NCBI GenBank assembly: GCA_947650285.1
Contig: CANTFL010000090.1
Location: forward strand, 620,001 to 684,000
Reading direction: 5' to 3'
Source: Hyaloperonospora brassicae
Lineage: Eukaryota > Oomycota > Peronosporomycetes > Peronosporales > Peronosporaceae
DNA: 64,000 nucleotides
In this document: one piece after another, positions 1 through 14,517 of the stretch
How positions within the stretch are numbered: position 1 is the first letter of the stretch
Layout: each line of letters starts with the position of its first letter
Notes under the pieces: model-generated
Databases searched by the model: none
Told to the model about the DNA's origin: nothing
The model's input: the letters and a program-made list of their open reading frames with translations, nothing else
Position numbers and translations under genes: made by a program

Positions 1-3000
1 TATATATTCACGAATTTGCGATGTGGCTTGCCTGCATGGCCTCATTATCTCGGCTCCTTAGTTGTCTACAAATGGTCGTGAGGCAATATCTATTTTACAC
101 ATTTCAAGGTATTCGGAAAAAACTTAATCATGCTAATAATAGGTAGATTTCAGCTGAGGTGATTATTTAATAACGACTAATTGTAGACTAGAGTGTCTAC
201 CACATAGAATTCATGTAGCTTATAAAATTATGGGGACTCGTCGTCGTTGATCCATGAATGATCGTGAAAAAACTCAAATCCCAGTATTTACCACTAGATA
301 ACAAGCTATCAACCTTAAACATTATAATTCTTATTTTTTGAAGTTTTATTGGTTTTTTACTCTCTTGGCCATAAAAAGTCATTTATTTTGTTTTTATATA
401 AATTGTTCTCATAATTGTCATTTCTATCTAGTGTGCTTGATATGACTTAATGAGATTTCGCTGCACGCAGTTCCAGCAAAATCTGCATGCACATATTGCT
501 CGGCTACAACTGACTTCTGAACTCGAAGATTAGTTCTAATTTATCAGACCTACAGAAATGTGTTAAAAAATGAATTTGGACCCCTTTGACGGTAAAAGCG
601 CTATTTTGCGTCATGGTTAATTCGGAAGGCCAATCGGCTCAGATCTTCCTTGGGACGTAGTCTATTAAAAGCGATTATAAGAGAGAAAATAAGATTCAAA
701 AATTTTCTTTTCAATCGACGTAGTCGATGGTGACGCACCGATAAACTTAACTAAAATGTTTATAACTTATTTACATGTATTTGTTTAAATTTTAGCATCA
801 CCACCTCAACGTTTCATAACAGAATGATTAATGATCTAAGTCGCATGATGAGTTATATTGTATTCGAAATAAAAGGTAGTGTCGAGTTGCACCATAAACA
901 AATTGTTAAACTATGATTAATCTTTATAATGCTGCACTAGTGTATGCAAATCGAAGGCAACTTCATTCTTTGATGAATTCCATCTTCGCATTATCTCTAA
1001 AGATTTTAAGTACCTTTATCTGATATATATTTTATAAAAAAACCGCTATCTCCAGCCCTCTCAGGTTCATGACCTTAATTTGAATAAATGGAAGACCGAT
1101 CAGGATAAATAAATTATTTAAATGTTTTTGTCGATTTAGGTTCCTTAGTTCGGCCCATTTTTCCATTAACAATATTTATACCTTTTGGGTAGCAAGACAA
1201 TAAAAAATAAGTATTAAAATTATAAAAATGGCAAAACATTCAGAAAAAGGGTAAAACGTTTAGAAACATGTATGTTGTGTTATTGCTCATCCATGATGAC
1301 CTCTAACTTTGAATAAATGCCTTCCAAAGCAACAGCATTCTTCGTTCAACCGCAAACTAAACAAATAGGTCGAGCTGCAATTTCGTTCCATTTAGATCTA
1401 TATGCCTTTGTCAATCATAGAACAGATGTATATGTACGTATTATGCCACACCCGAAAATCACACACATAATTAGAAACCCCAAAAAACAAAATAAATGTA
1501 CTTTTTTAATTTATATGTTATATATCTACATATATATATAGACTAGATATCAAATCTGATAAGACCTGTATTGATGAGTAGAATGCATAGACTTAAAAAT
1601 ATAGGACTGATGTCTATTATATTCTTTTTGTATGTAGCATTACCCAAACATCTCTCGTATACTATTTAAGTATTTTTATAATGTATTTTGCTTATCTATC
1701 TTCATATTTGAGCAATCATTTCACATGCAGTAGGAACATTTTACACTGCTCCATATTTATACTGAATATTTATCATAAAACTACGATATTTATATTTAAT
1801 ATTTATATGTTTTATTTTAAAATGTCACCGGGATGTTTTTTATCTATTAACTTTAAGCGCAATTTTCAAATGCGGAGGTCCTTGTGCCGATGCGGGATTA
1901 CATGATCTTATGTAAGGATTGGTCGATTCAAATATAAATATTAATCGCTCAAAATTATCTAGAAAGTCCATTTTATAAATAAGTATTTTAGCTATGTACA
2001 TGATATACTCTATGCTAGTTGAATCGATATATAAGTTTATAAAAAATAGTCAGCATTTAGGTTTTCGCGATGCCAATATCTATACTAAGCCATGATAATT
2101 TCCATTTGTAAAAGTCTTTGTTTATTCAAAAAAATATCGTTAACATTACTTATGCAATCCTTTTATTTTCCATTTTTTAACCTAAATCAACATTACCGAT
2201 CTTCCGTATGTTTTATGTTTCGTTCGGCAGTTTTGTATTTAATTATCATACTTTCATAAAAAGTGTTGATCATTCCTAATACTATCATGGGTATCGTTAT
2301 CACGTTTGAAGGGATAATGCTTACCGAAATTTGTATAGTTCCCACAATGCGTTAAATATTTTATGGGTCATTTTTTATTATATATGACATTTGGTTTCCC
2401 GGACGATAGTAATATCGACTAAATTTGTTGTAGTCTTTTATGTGAATATGCTAAACGATCGAATCATAAAACAATAATCAATAACGCATTATTAAAGCTC
2501 GATGGAACGTGCGTTAATTCTTTTAAGAGGCATAGACTGCACACTATTCTTACATTCTAATAAAAAAATATTCTTGTAGCATAAATGCGTTTGTTTTAGA
2601 GCTAGTGTGGCTGGAGATTTAATGTATAAAATTGATTATATAATCGGCTAGTTATACACTTGTCGATGTCAAGAATGTAATAAATATATCAAGAAAATAA
2701 AAAAAGAAGGTTAAATCACGCTTCGGCTAAGTCCGATCTTGCACACGATGGGTTGGGGCGATCCTACAAGTTTCATCACATCCGATGTTATGGTGGAAAT
2801 AGTCGATCAAATGGTGTGGACAGTCGATAATTATAATTTTGCTCTCAGGCTGAAGGACGATGAAAACGCAGAAGCAGTATTATACGTCTACTAAATCGAG
2901 ATCCGCAATCGCTATGAAATAACAATATATCGCGATCAACTAGATCGGTGAGCAACCACGCAAATCTCAATGCTCGATCAAAAAATGCGATCGTGATCAG

Positions 3001-6000
3001 GAAGGAGATTGCGTTAAAAAAATTATCTTGATTTTGGTTGGGATAGCGACCTATCGAATTAGTGTGTCAACATCACGCGATCTGCATTCCTCGTTACGCG
3101 AGTAAAGGATCGTGCGCGATCGCGAGAGATTACGACCATCTAAAGAGAAGTCTACGACACCACTTGATGCGTGATCTGAAATAACACGAGTACATAAATA
3201 GGTACGTTGTCTTAAGAGACGATTATCAGGGATAGCTGGCGCACGACAGCTACCGGAGTTAGTGGTAAGCATGTTGGTAATTAAAGATTGATTAGTTTAA
3301 CACTAAACACAGTCAATTTTGCTTTTCACTACACGTGTTGGATCTGCTTGAAATTAGATTACTTGACATTTGATTTAAATAATATGTTCTTTAACTTTAA
3401 TCATGATATATCCGTAAATATTTTTTCAGGGATCAAGTCCTCTTAAGACAATCCCCCAATGGTAATTGACCGCATACTCCACAGTAGAGGCCAAGTTGCA
3501 AGGCTGCAGGAAAAAATAAGTAAATAGAAAGATAAGCGGATCAAGGTTATACACATTAAACAAGGCGATCTCGTCGAGATCAAAATAAATTACATCGATC
3601 TTCCTGAATATCTATTCCCGTGATCGTGCTTAGAAAATCATACTATAACCAACCACATCACAAAAATGGTAGGACCGTGTCCTCGACGCGAGTTTACCTG
3701 AAAGGTATCAGCCCGCCCTTACTACGGGTATATAAGATAAGAAGTGAAACACAACATAAAAATGTTGACACTTTAATAGCCTGTTGTCTGGGCGCCAGAT
3801 TAGAGCCTGATTTTAAACGTTTTGATCGCCGCAAAATCTTGCTAGCGGCACTCGGCGTCCGTGAGGTTAGGTATCTTATACGATGACCAAACTCTTCATT
3901 TTCTAACTGTCTTTATTTAAATATACGGACTCGTCACGAAAACACACTGTTTAAATGTTGATACGGTTATCTTCATTTCTAAGTTGGCTTTTAATTAGTA
4001 CGAAAGGATAAATTTAGCCCGGCATGGACAAGATGCATATAAGATGGTGACCGAAGGAACTGATTTTGCAATTTCTAGACATATTTATAGTCATGAGCCG
4101 TTTTACAATTTGTTTGTAAATATTGGCAGGATTAATAAAATGGTTGATGTTGCAACTATATAAGGACTCATAGGATAAGCATATTATGTTGTTGATTTTC
4201 GAGACAATCATTTACATTACATGTTAATAACATAAACTTAAACCTTATCACATTATCTTCGGATAACGCTACATCTATATATAAAGCAAATTAATTCCTA
4301 TCGTTCCATCGTATTAGACAGCTAAATTGAATAGTGTACTATCATTTAGTTTGAACAACAAAAAGTTATTATCAGCGGACTCTAATCTGCAAAGAACGAA
4401 GTATTCGAGTCTTATGTACATTCAACAGCAATTTTGGCTAGTTGCATTGGTTAAATTCGATCCTGCAAATTGACCGGGTCGCTTGTCGCCGCGAATCAAA
4501 TATTTATTTTTGTAAGATATCGAGATGTTTGATGACTGTTATCCATATCTTGTCAATCTGATCTATGTCGTCGATAAAAAATGATTTCCCGCCCAAATAA
4601 TAACACGCTTCGTTTGTTTTTGTAAACTTTACTATGGCTATAAAGTTTAAGTGTTATCAATCTGACTATAGAGCCTCATTCATTTACGCTAAATTCCTAT
4701 ATTTTTTTATAATAAGAAGACTTTGAGCATTTCATAATATCGTTTTCAAGCGTCTCGTAAAGGTCTATAACAAGTTAATGTATAAAGACCACATCAATTT
4801 GCTTGACACGTGTTGCACTGCAGTCGCCAAAATCTCGGTAGCCGAAACAAATTGTCCACACGTGGCCAGCAGTCCGAATCCCCATTGCTTACGAACAATT
4901 GGCATATTCATTTTGCGACATAGAGGAAGTAATCAACATAACCATTCAAATGATTAGGCCCCTCCTGATACAAAATTAACGTAAATGAAGTTTGTGGCCC
5001 GTATTATAGCTCGATTAGAACATCGTTATTTCACCTACATTTGAATTCAGCTCAATGCTCATGCAATCTGCAACTCAAATGATCTGTTTGTCTTTTGCGT
5101 TGGAAGTAAGCATCAAGGCATGGTCAGTAAGGTATTGGTAAATCGAGGGTATAAAACGGCTAATTTAGCCATTGTCTATTTCCATGGGAACGAAAGAAGA
5201 ATTTAAAATTGACTTGTTTTGTACAACAGCTACGCAAAAGACACACTGTCACAAAGAGACAAAAATATGAAATAAGGGTGAATTTACAGTTTCGACCATT
5301 TACGCAATAGTTATCATGAAATATGCTTAAGTAGACCGATGATCGTGTAGTCGCCACACAAACGGGTTGTTAAAAATTTCTGCAGCAAAAATCGTCCGGG
5401 TAATTGAAACATAGCCGAGCGATATTAGTTGCGCAACCCTTGTCATTAAATTATATTAAACATCATCTCAAAATGACAAAAAAGTTTTTATGGCACTTTC
5501 ATATCTATCGATATGCAATTGTACATATACACACATTCCTGTTTTAATGATGGGCGATTACATTACGTCGTTATATCACACTCTTGATTTAGCGTCATAT
5601 GCAGATTATGTGCCGTATTTCATTCCTTTATATAAGACGAAAAAAAGTACTTTGTTGAGCATTGATAAATCTATCTAAACGCAAATTTTGCATGTCCTGA
5701 CTAATTATATTTCTTGTGCTTGTAATATGGTAGGGCTATATTCTTATCATCCCTGACCTTTTAAATATGATATAGGTTTTGCTCTAGGCGTTTAATCTGA
5801 CTCTTTCAAACAATTTTCGGCACAAATTTTAGTGCCTTTCAGTGTTTTCGCCGTTATCTTAGCTTCTCGCCCTAAACGAATGGGTCAACGAGTCAAACAA
5901 ACATATAAGATCTACTCACGAAAGTCGTACTAAATGAAATAACATAAAGTTGTAGCATAATCGATGATATTTTGCTTGTAATGCTAACACAAAAGTCGCT

Positions 6001-9000
6001 AGATATCCCATATTGTGGCGCGCACGTTATATATATATTATTAATTATGAAAAGTTTAGTTATGAGTAAAATTTATGGCGATGATACCTCGCTTGATAAC
6101 CACAGTAATTTCGCTACTTGTGGGTGTCATGGCATATGATTAGGGTTCATTGTAGATAGAGCAATACAGTAATTAAAAAAGGCCGGTCGCTACATAAGCA
6201 AAAGCAAGAATCGGCATATAACAGCTAGACATGCACGATGGCTACCGATTATTGTCAATATCAGTTACTACTTATAAACTTGTGGCGAATTAAGTTCAAA
6301 ACCGTTTAACATACATTATTTGATACATAGGCCTCGTAATCCTTGTAAATTTCATTTAAGATAAACAAAATATTATCATATTATTTGATATAGACATATT
6401 CTAAAGCAAAAATGAACACGAGTACAAAAGCTGTATTTCTAATTTCCGATGCATTTGTTCTTAAAGTGATTTTTTGGGGATCTATCTAGATATCTATTTT
6501 AATTGAATTTATTTTGAATTTCTTTTTTTATACTGTATCTCGCTTTATCTTTCAATATTTACAAAGATATCTCATTTTCCGATTTTTGTAAATAAAATTG
6601 TTGCAAAACTTATAAAAGCGGAGTCTGCCGCCTTTATTTAGCTTATGAACCATTTTAAAATTAGCGTCACTCGTTGTTTAAGTAAGCTTACGGCATGTGT
6701 GCCGCAAATAAATTTACGATTCAATATTTGCAATTGTAATCCACCTATTTGTCGGGTCGACAGCCTAATGCAATGATTGATCGTGTGCTTGGACGACACG
6801 TGGCGATTTTTAAACTTGTTACACACATACTTATGTCGTGTTTTAATTGTATATAGACTCTGTAATTAGTGTTTAAGTAAATCTCTGGGATCGCATTTCT
6901 TCATTCTGAAATTTATATTCTGTAAAAAAGAGCAAAAAAATACGATAGCAACCCACTTTCATTCTACTATTGTCGCATGGAATGTCCAGACAGTCGCGTC
7001 ATTGACATATCCTTTTTAGTTTTAACAATTACGATGAATTCAAAGTACCTTGAGTGTGAATGTAAAAGATTGCGCGTGGTAATCAGTTCATCAATAAGAG
7101 GCAGCTCTCATTGTGTCGAATTTGGCAAAATTGCTAAATAACAAACGACCAAAATACGTATGATCTTTATTGCTATCGAAGATCAACCAGTAGATTAATC
7201 CTTTTAAATTCGAGCGGATTAAATCGAAACATTTACAAACTTTTGAAGATTTAAATTCATTCCGCTCTTTCAACGGGTACATATAGTTAAAAAAACTGAT
7301 TTTCACTGCAGTATCGATAGGGTTCATCGGCTGATAGTCCCCTAACCGCTATGTGTTCGTTTTACAACCTTACATCTATCGTCTTTACCGAAACCTTCTT
7401 TAAATGAAATTCATTTCTATGACTCTATCTCTTAAATAATAGCTTATATCGTCGTAATAAATATGTATATACACATAGTCATTTATAAGTTTGTAATTCT
7501 CGAGCGCAAAATGTAAAAAATTGTTGCTATAAAGTGTTACACAATAAATACCCGAGAATGATATATGCAAAAGTAAAAAAAGGTGCAACTTCGACATATT
7601 ATTCGATCTATCTACTTCGTAGGTCGTTTAAATACTAACACGCATTCGAACGGTTGTTCTATGTTATGTCTGTGTTTTTCCAATTATTTTGCTGTCGAAC
7701 AAAAAATTAATATAGTCAATGGTCCGTCAAATATTGTAGCGCCGTCTCAAGGTCTTTTTGTATATCCAATGTAGACAACTTATCGTTTATCTTTTGAAGC
7801 GATTACTCATTTGACGAAGCACAATCTGTGTTTGACATCAAGGTTTATTGTCTATAGTGATTTTATTTAAAACAGGCAGTACTTTTAAGCGTACGCTTAT
7901 CCAACGCTTTATTTAGTACATATCCAATTTGAACATGTATATCATGATATGTAGATAGGTAGATCATGTTAGGAGCAAAAAATTCAGTATATAGCTGAAA
8001 AAGAATTTTACAAGTTCGTATACCGGTTGTCACAAGAACGATTTTTTTAATTAAATAAAAATCAGATACGCGCAATCATTTTATACACTGTTATTATCAA
8101 TCGTAGTCGACACATCCCAGCGGTTGAAGATAATTTATAACTTGCTATGGACATTGTGGTTTGGGTTTCCGAAACTATTCGAACTATCTAATTTTAAATA
8201 AATTGTAATGCATATAATATAAATAGCTTCACTTTTTTGATTTACTATGGCAACCGATACAACATTGAGGCAAAGCCAGAGCAACAACATATGATGATAT
8301 AAATATGCTTAATTAATCGAGAAACTTTAAAATGATGCTCTCACCGTAATTTATATATATCTGTATGAAAGGTACATCCCTGTCGACAATAATTGCAATA
8401 TAAAGACAGCAATAATTAGCTGTAAGTGACCGGCTCTGCACCTATAACACCACCGTAAACAGCTATTTATTCATTTTCTATTTTTAAGAAAAAATTAAGT
8501 AACGGGTCCATATTATGTTGGTATTAGGTACTGTCCAGTTGATCGTACATTGTTCATTTGTTAAGCTTTATTACATATATATATATCATAGAATGTAGAA
8601 ATGTTCAACTCATATGGCTGACTTAATTCATGTTATTCAAATACAAATTCTAATATAAAGCTTATTTTGATTTTAAAAATGTTAAATACAATTCTTCTGA
8701 CAAGTGTTTTAAGCTATCCAAATATTCTGTCAAGGTCTTTACAAAGTTCATTGAATATAATCCAGTTCTGGATGATTCGTTTGTATCATTGTTATTTCTG
8801 GCTGCAGAAATGGAGGATTGAGTAAATATCAGGTCCAGTGCGCAATGTACAACTACCAGTTTTTTTCAATACGAATTTTTTTTCAGCAGCTATTGATAAA
8901 CAAAGGAACACATGCAATTATATTTCGCAACAAGCGTCTCATCTATTATCATAATTACAATGTTCCTTCCATGTCGAATTTAAAATGGGTCCTTAGTAGG

Positions 9001-9306
9001 TACTACTTGCTAAAATTAGCGCATATACGTCTTAATTTGTATATCCTAATTTATTGTAATATAATATCATCACATAATGGCAAGATCAGTTCATGACCCA
9101 TTTTAATGTGTTCGATTCAATGCATTGTATAATTAATATTCTACGTCATCATGGCAATCAGGGCTGACCACGACTCCATTCCGCAATGATATCTCTACAG
9201 ATTTCATGGATATGTCGTAACAGCCAAGCGTGAATTTTAAAACGCCTGGAAATGTCGTTGGTATGGTTTATCCTCATTTCCGTGAGAAAGTAAGGCCTAA
9301 TTCATT
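1..9306. other. AT-rich, gene-poor block
   Basis: The stretch is strongly AT-rich, with many short A or T runs and TA dinucleotide tracts (for example near 1515-1540 and 8570-8590). All six frames are closed by frequent stops, and no open frame exceeds about 92 codons. I see no conserved motif, signal peptide, tRNA-like cloverleaf or tandem gene. One GC-richer island lies at 2690-3900 and is listed separately. Such blocks fit the gene-sparse compartment of oomycete genomes; that is inference from composition only. Confidence 0.6.
2690..3900. other. GC-richer island, unrecognised, possibly decayed transposon
   Basis: Composition shifts from the AT-rich surroundings to a mixed sequence. Two short open frames are the longest: 3051-3272 on the minus strand and 3620-3886 on the plus strand, both without a domain I recognise. 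A similar string, ATGTTGACAC followed by T/A-rich sequence, occurs in opposite orientation near 3070 (minus) and 3761 (plus), which could be decayed inverted element ends. Nothing here supports a functional gene. An old retroelement or DNA-transposon relic is the likeliest reading, at low confidence. Confidence 0.25.
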
Positions 9307-9310
9307 ATAT

Positions 9311-10192
9311 TGGGAGCCCTCTATTCACCACTCAATTTTCGTTGATTTCCACTCACCCCAATTTAAACAGGTATCGTCATACTTTATCTCACGATGTGAT
9401 TGGCTAAATGTTTAGTGATAAAAGAAATATAAAAAACGCAAATTTACCGCAAAATTATTATCTCGTTGAAAAGGTGCGCGTGCTCTTCAAGCTCATCCGG
9501 TCAAGTCGTGGCCAGAGCTCTCCATCAACGTTTAGCCAGAGGATACCTCTGTCTCCGACATCTACACCTTTACATCTGAACCAGTGTTCCCGAAAGACGA
9601 GAATTATGTGCTTTACGTTCTATGCGTCAGATTCGACGACAAGTCCCCGAGTCTAGTATCGTCAAGTCGATCATCTCCTAAAGGTAGACAGAAATGTACG
9701 CCACCGTGATGATCCGCCAAAAGTGTGAGAGTCTGTGTCTGAACCCGATGCCAGGCGAACACCGGATTTAGCTAATCAATGCAATCGCCCATGGCCTCAT
9801 AAGTTTCGACATCCATGGATCTAGCGCCAATGCTGAGTGCTCGAAAGGGTACAATATCGAGTTCGGCGACGAAGTCTTTGTTGCGTATAATACGATTACT
9901 GACATCATCCTTACGAGCAGTGTAGAAAGCATGTTCCTGAGCGTGACTAATTTTCACAGCGCGTTTGTGGCGACGATCGGCGGTGTAGAAAATTAATTTC
10001 CTCGGGTAGTGAAGAGAATCGGACCTGAGAGGTGTTTCGAATGTCAAAGGCTGTGCAGCTAAATCGGAATCGTTGGTACTGAGTAAATGCAGTATTGCGA
10101 TTTAAATTATGTATAAATTGGCCATTCACACTGTATTTAAGTTTGGGGTGAGTGGTGGTTGGCTAAAAGTGAGTGGTGAATAGCGGCTCCCC
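9311..10192. mobile_element. Small TIR DNA element, decayed
   Basis: About 65 bp at 9311-9375 recur as an imperfect inverted copy at about 10125-10192; the shared parts are the outer GGGAGCC, CTATTCACCACTCA and the inner CACTCACCCCAA followed by TTTAAA or TTAAA. The interior is GC-richer than the AT-rich flanks. ATAT lies immediately outside both ends (9307-9310 and 10193-10196), so the target duplication could be TA or ATAT and cannot be settled by eye. The total length of about 0.9 kb fits a non-autonomous or deleted DNA transposon. The superfamily is not assigned. Confidence 0.6.
9772..10129 (-). pseudogene. Broken reading frame inside the 9.3-kb TIR element
   Basis: Two overlapping minus-strand frames (9947-10129 and 9772-10047) read as one protein if a single frameshift near 10000 is allowed. 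The combined product would be roughly 110 residues, rich in Arg, Asp and Phe, with no motif I recognise. Its position just inside one inverted repeat suggests a remnant of the element's own gene. Further decayed readings continue down the minus strand to about 9410. No catalytic residues can be identified. Confidence 0.3.
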
Positions 10193-13100
10193 ATATGAAT
10201 CTGCAGTTTGCACTGGTCCAGCGTGGGCGATAAACTTGAACTTCTGTTGGACATTATTTTTTACTAAAAATTTCATATTGTCAATACCATGTATATCATT
10301 TATTACGACAGTGCGTTGTTCCTCAACATCTTTTTTTATATTGTCTACTCGATTGCTACATAGGCCACTTAATTATGGTTCCCTAAAAACTTACAAAGTA
10401 ATCGTATCGTTAAGGAAATAGACACAAACCCCTAGGGAAACACTGTCTGCAGCGAAGTGGAATAAAATAACGTATATAAATCAAGAACTTATGCCCTGTT
10501 TTATGCTTTTCTTGTTTGATACAGGTTACTTGATAGGAGTTGTAAGATCCGGTTTCATAATTTTACTACAGATCGTTATCTCTTTGAGTTGCTTAATAAT
10601 TTATGGAAGAAAGTTTATAGGCTTGTCGTCGTTGCGTACACTAGCAAATATTGTACACCATCAATACCACCATGAATACCTCTTCACCTTCGGCATCATT
10701 CGGCTTTAAGTTAGACCTAAACTCGCGAATGTAATAAATACAATGAGCTTGTTTATCGCATTATTTATTTCTATCAATTGTCCCATTATGTATAAAACGG
10801 TGATTGATCATCCTTTACGCTGTGTGAGTCATCCATCTCCAAGTATATCATCAATTCTTTTTGACATGATTATGTGTCAGATAGAGTGGCTCTGTACGTA
10901 GTCATCTACTATCGATTAATTTTAAATCCAGATTCTCGACAAATATCGTAAAATCAGCGCCGAAGAAGTGTTGTTCGCGAAGAAAAAATACTGCTCATTA
11001 AGCTCTATTGAAGCAACTTGACATCGGATGAATAGTGCAAATATAAAAAATGTCGGTATCTTGTGAAGTTAACGCAGTCTTAACGCTAAAATCTACAAAT
11101 TTCGTTCAAAAATAGGTCGATTCTGGAGTATATGTGGAAACATAAACGAACGACATTGCGTATACCATCGAGTTCGGGTGCATATATGCCTATGCTAATA
11201 CCACCTCATTGATTATAACTCGCGTTGTAGATAAAAGTTATCCGTTTGCTCGCCTTTCTAAATTCTAGCATTTGAGGGTATCCGCCAACGGTTAAAGTAC
11301 ATGTTGACGCTTGGCAAGCTAGTCTTCGGCCTCGGTGTTTCTTGATACGAAAGTATTTGGTACTTTTGAAAACTAGCGTGTCCCTCTATATTTTTCATGA
11401 TCTTTTGTGTAGAATTAGATAACCCGCACTCAAAGACATTTCTTCCGTGCTGTCTTCTGTATTGGACGACTAAGTAGCTCGACAAGACTCAACTAATGCC
11501 GTTGAATGGGTCACTGATTCGTACTTGACAAAATTGATATTTACCGATAGCAATATATTCGTGCAATCGGGCTGATAAAATGTTCATATAAAAAAAATGG
11601 TTTTAATCGGGACGGGTGCGCGTTCTCCAAATAGTGACAAGCTCTACTCTAGAGGTTCAACGGTAGGCTTACTGCATCTCTCGTTGAAACATACAGGCGA
11701 ACAATGCTCTTATTTAAATTATATAGTTTCGCACTAATTGTTTACCCATCTTGCAATATCGCGCAGAGCCCATAAAAATATTTATATAGATCGTATGTAA
11801 ATATTCCTAGTATTATACATGTTGATATCTTGTACATCTTCACGAATGAAACGCTTACCTGGTCTGCATTCTCCTGACCATTATCAGGTCATGACACACC
11901 TGAGCCATTAATTTTAAGGCCTGTACTGACGGAGTTTATCCGTTGGCTACAGTACTGGTTCTGGCACTCCGTAACGTAAGTCTAAAAAATATTAAAAAGA
12001 GTTCTATTTAAAAGAAATAGTTACTTATCAATTTCCTTGATCTCTTCGAGCAGCAAGATATATTTATTTTATGGCTATTAAATTTACTATTGTGAGAAAT
12101 ATTTATATACGGTATTAGCTATACATCAGTATGTATAGATCTGTGAGCTTCATAAAAAGGGCTTTGGGAAGTCTTACTTTGTTCGCGATGTCGCAAATTC
12201 TATAATTTTTTAAATGCCTCCATAAAAACCTACAGCCTAAAGAATTACTATTTATAAATACCTATCTTAGTTTTCAATCGATGCGGGATGTCCTTGTTCT
12301 ATTTGCATTTTTAATGAAAATTTTTCGATGCAAGCTGTTGTTATCATTTCAAAAAATTAAAAACGAGAGACATGTTAAATTTACCACGTATATTTATTTA
12401 ACTTCCAAAAAACGTATTTCTAGAGCGCAAAAACAGTTGTAATATATATATTTACGGCAGATAATTTGTTCAGTGATCATTAGCTGACCGGTGATGCAGG
12501 CTTTGACCCATTTAATCAATCAATACTTAGACAGAAGTTGGAATAAATTTGTACGGTGTGTCCAAATAACACAGAGAGAATTTATTACTCGCGATTAAGT
12601 CAAGATGAGCTCCTTGCAGATCGCAGTATTTCACTAAAAGTCACATCCAGTAAGTTAAAATGTTTTGGTCGATAAAAGATTTTTCACCAGTAGTACCAGT
12701 TCCAATATCTTTAACAAAAAGACACTCAAGCAACAATATGCAAAATATCTGTGTGCCTCCGCTCTACTTGTTGCCAACATTCGCTTCATTACTTGCATTA
12801 ATACCATCTCCATCCTTTTAGTAGTAAGAATGATGGCTGCTCCGACATTTAATTAGTCGTAATCTATATCTGTCTGTAGAATTTTTGAAAATTCATCAAG
12901 TTGTCGTGATAAAAAGGCTTAAGACTGCGCTACAATATATAAATCGAAATAGAGTGATATAGCCATGGCGACATATGTATAATTATAGAATAGATATCAA
13001 TGCACAATACAGGTAAAAAAATAAAAATATGTGGTATTACGCGCTTTAATTAAGAAGGTCAGATTGCAATTAAAATTCCCATGTAGCGTTTTCATATTAT

Positions 13101-13490
13101 GAAACGACTCCCGTCGACTACATATGACTAATCTTTAAACACATAAGTGAGGGAGTTTGGATATATATGTGGGTGGAGATGAATGTCACCCTAGGCATTT
13201 GTGTATTTGGTCGTATAGTATACATCAGTTGGTGCGTTATTAATTGTTTGGCTTTAGTTTGGCTCTATGAATTGTGCTTCTCCGTCTTTCGCGTTCATCA
13301 TCTTTTTTTGTTGCCTCATTTTCGTTCTTTCGTGATGGTATGCTTCTCTTTTTTTCACGAGCCATTAGAAAGAATGTCTTCATCTACTCTGCACATATAA
13401 CCTAAATTACAATTGAAAAAAACACATTGTTCCCCCAGGAAATATCTATGGAAACTACCTGCCGAGTCTATAAAGGGACCAACATTCGTC
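10193..13490. other. AT-rich block without recognisable genes
   Basis: Same character as the first 9 kb: AT-rich, stop-dense in all frames, longest open frames 60-80 codons with no domain. Nothing functional is seen. Confidence 0.55.
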
Positions 13491-14028
13491 TATATTAAAT
13501 TCTTTCGACGCTCTTACATGTTTTCCAAATTTGTGATACCGTGGCACGTGTTGCGTAAAAGTCGTTGGTGTTATAGGAAAATGTAAGCATGTTGTATCGA
13601 CAACGACATAGAGTCTAATTTAATGCAGTTTATGTCTTCTCACGCATATTACATCGCCTGGTCACATGCGTGGTTCGCGCGACCTCGCTCTTGCGTATTG
13701 AACGGCACACCTTTAACAGAGCATAATCGGTGTAATAACGCACATTGATAATCGACCGTTCTGCAAGGTTCTCAGGCCCTATGCAAGGCCGCCTCCTTGG
13801 TATCTGCAGTGGATTGCTACTTCGCATGACTGTGCGACCGCCGCGAGTGCGTACCGATGATTTATCAAATTTTAATATAGACGTATGCTTGGCGTCTGTC
13901 TGTTCTACGCCTCATAAGATTGTAATTTGAAGCTATCAGTCGCTCCGTGACCTAACATGATCTGCCTCCTCTTCTTCGCTCTTGTTTTTCGTCCGATGTA
14001 GAGTGTAGGTCAAATCATTTTTGAGCAC
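13490..14028. repeat. Outer, diverged part of inverted-duplication arm A
   Basis: This stretch aligns in reverse orientation with about 45065-45600, at clearly lower identity (visibly around three quarters of bases) than the inner arm. Anchors are GCGCTC/GCGACC-TCGCTCTTGCGTATTG at 13678-13700 with its partner near 45395-45410, GTGGATTGC near 13810, and CGCTCTTG followed by GTCCGATGTA at 13978-14000 with its partner near 45096-45115. The homology fades beyond about 13500. The match resumes at 15531 after a 1.5-kb insertion, so this was once contiguous with the inner arm. No protein is recognised. Confidence 0.7.
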
Positions 14029-14251
14029 CTTTTTTAGTAAATGTTTTAGTACACACTGACTCTTTGATGCGTAATCCCCCAGTTGAACGGCCCCTCCTTA
14101 AGTACCGTAACCTCTTTAACTAGGTACTGCACAATTATACATACAGAATGCCATATAGATATTATTTGCTTGTACACACCCGTCCGTAATACAGGCCTTT
14201 TTTGTGTCAGTACGCAGCCTCGCGTATGAAATCCGCACTTTTCATTCGGTA
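14029..14251. repeat. Left TIR of the 1.5-kb element
   Basis: Inverted copy of 15307-15530 with scattered mismatches and small indels; the inner end is at GGTAC (14247-14251), pairing with GTACC at 15307. Confidence 0.75.
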
Positions 14252-14517
14252 CAATTTCTATAAGTACCCCTCACACTAACATTTCCCCTATGAAATAGGT
14301 AGTTTTTATGCAGGTCATCCGGACTGAGATTCGTCAAATGTCCAGTGGACTTTAAGATCGAAATGATGGCGTTCATATCCTCGATCAATACGAACTGCGC
14401 GATAACCTTATCGTCCCAATCGCGCACAAAAATAATGTACGATTCAAGTGTCACGCAAAAATGCTCGCCCATGATGGCCTTTTCCGTCTCGTACCGCGCA
14501 GCAGTAGGCCTGTACAC
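14242..14517 (-). CDS. Unrecognised protein frame inside the TIR element
   Basis: The frame runs 91 codons on the minus strand and ends just inside the left inverted repeat. Composition is protein-like, with alternating hydrophobic and charged residues, a stretch FVRDWDDKVIAQFVL near the middle and a Leu/Ser/Pro/Asp segment near the end. I recognise no family. It may be the last exon of a gene starting near 15208 (the minus-strand frame with a membrane segment), but no splice sites could be fixed. A longer plus-strand frame (14345-14776) overlaps it; its Ser/Gln/Arg-rich composition looks more like a shadow. Confidence 0.3.
   Translation of the reverse strand: MYRPTAARYETEKAIMGEHFCVTLESYIIFVRDWDDKVIAQFVLIEDMNAIISILKSTGHLTNLSPDDLHKNYLFHRGNVSVRGTYRNCTE

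Noticed and set aside
2690..3900. Copia LTR pair suggested by two TGTTGACAC strings
   Set aside because: The two strings are in opposite orientation and the similarity does not extend beyond about 12 bases.
12480..12660. Possible LTR start with TGTTATTTGGACACAC on the minus strand
   Set aside because: No second copy and no internal retroelement sequence nearby.
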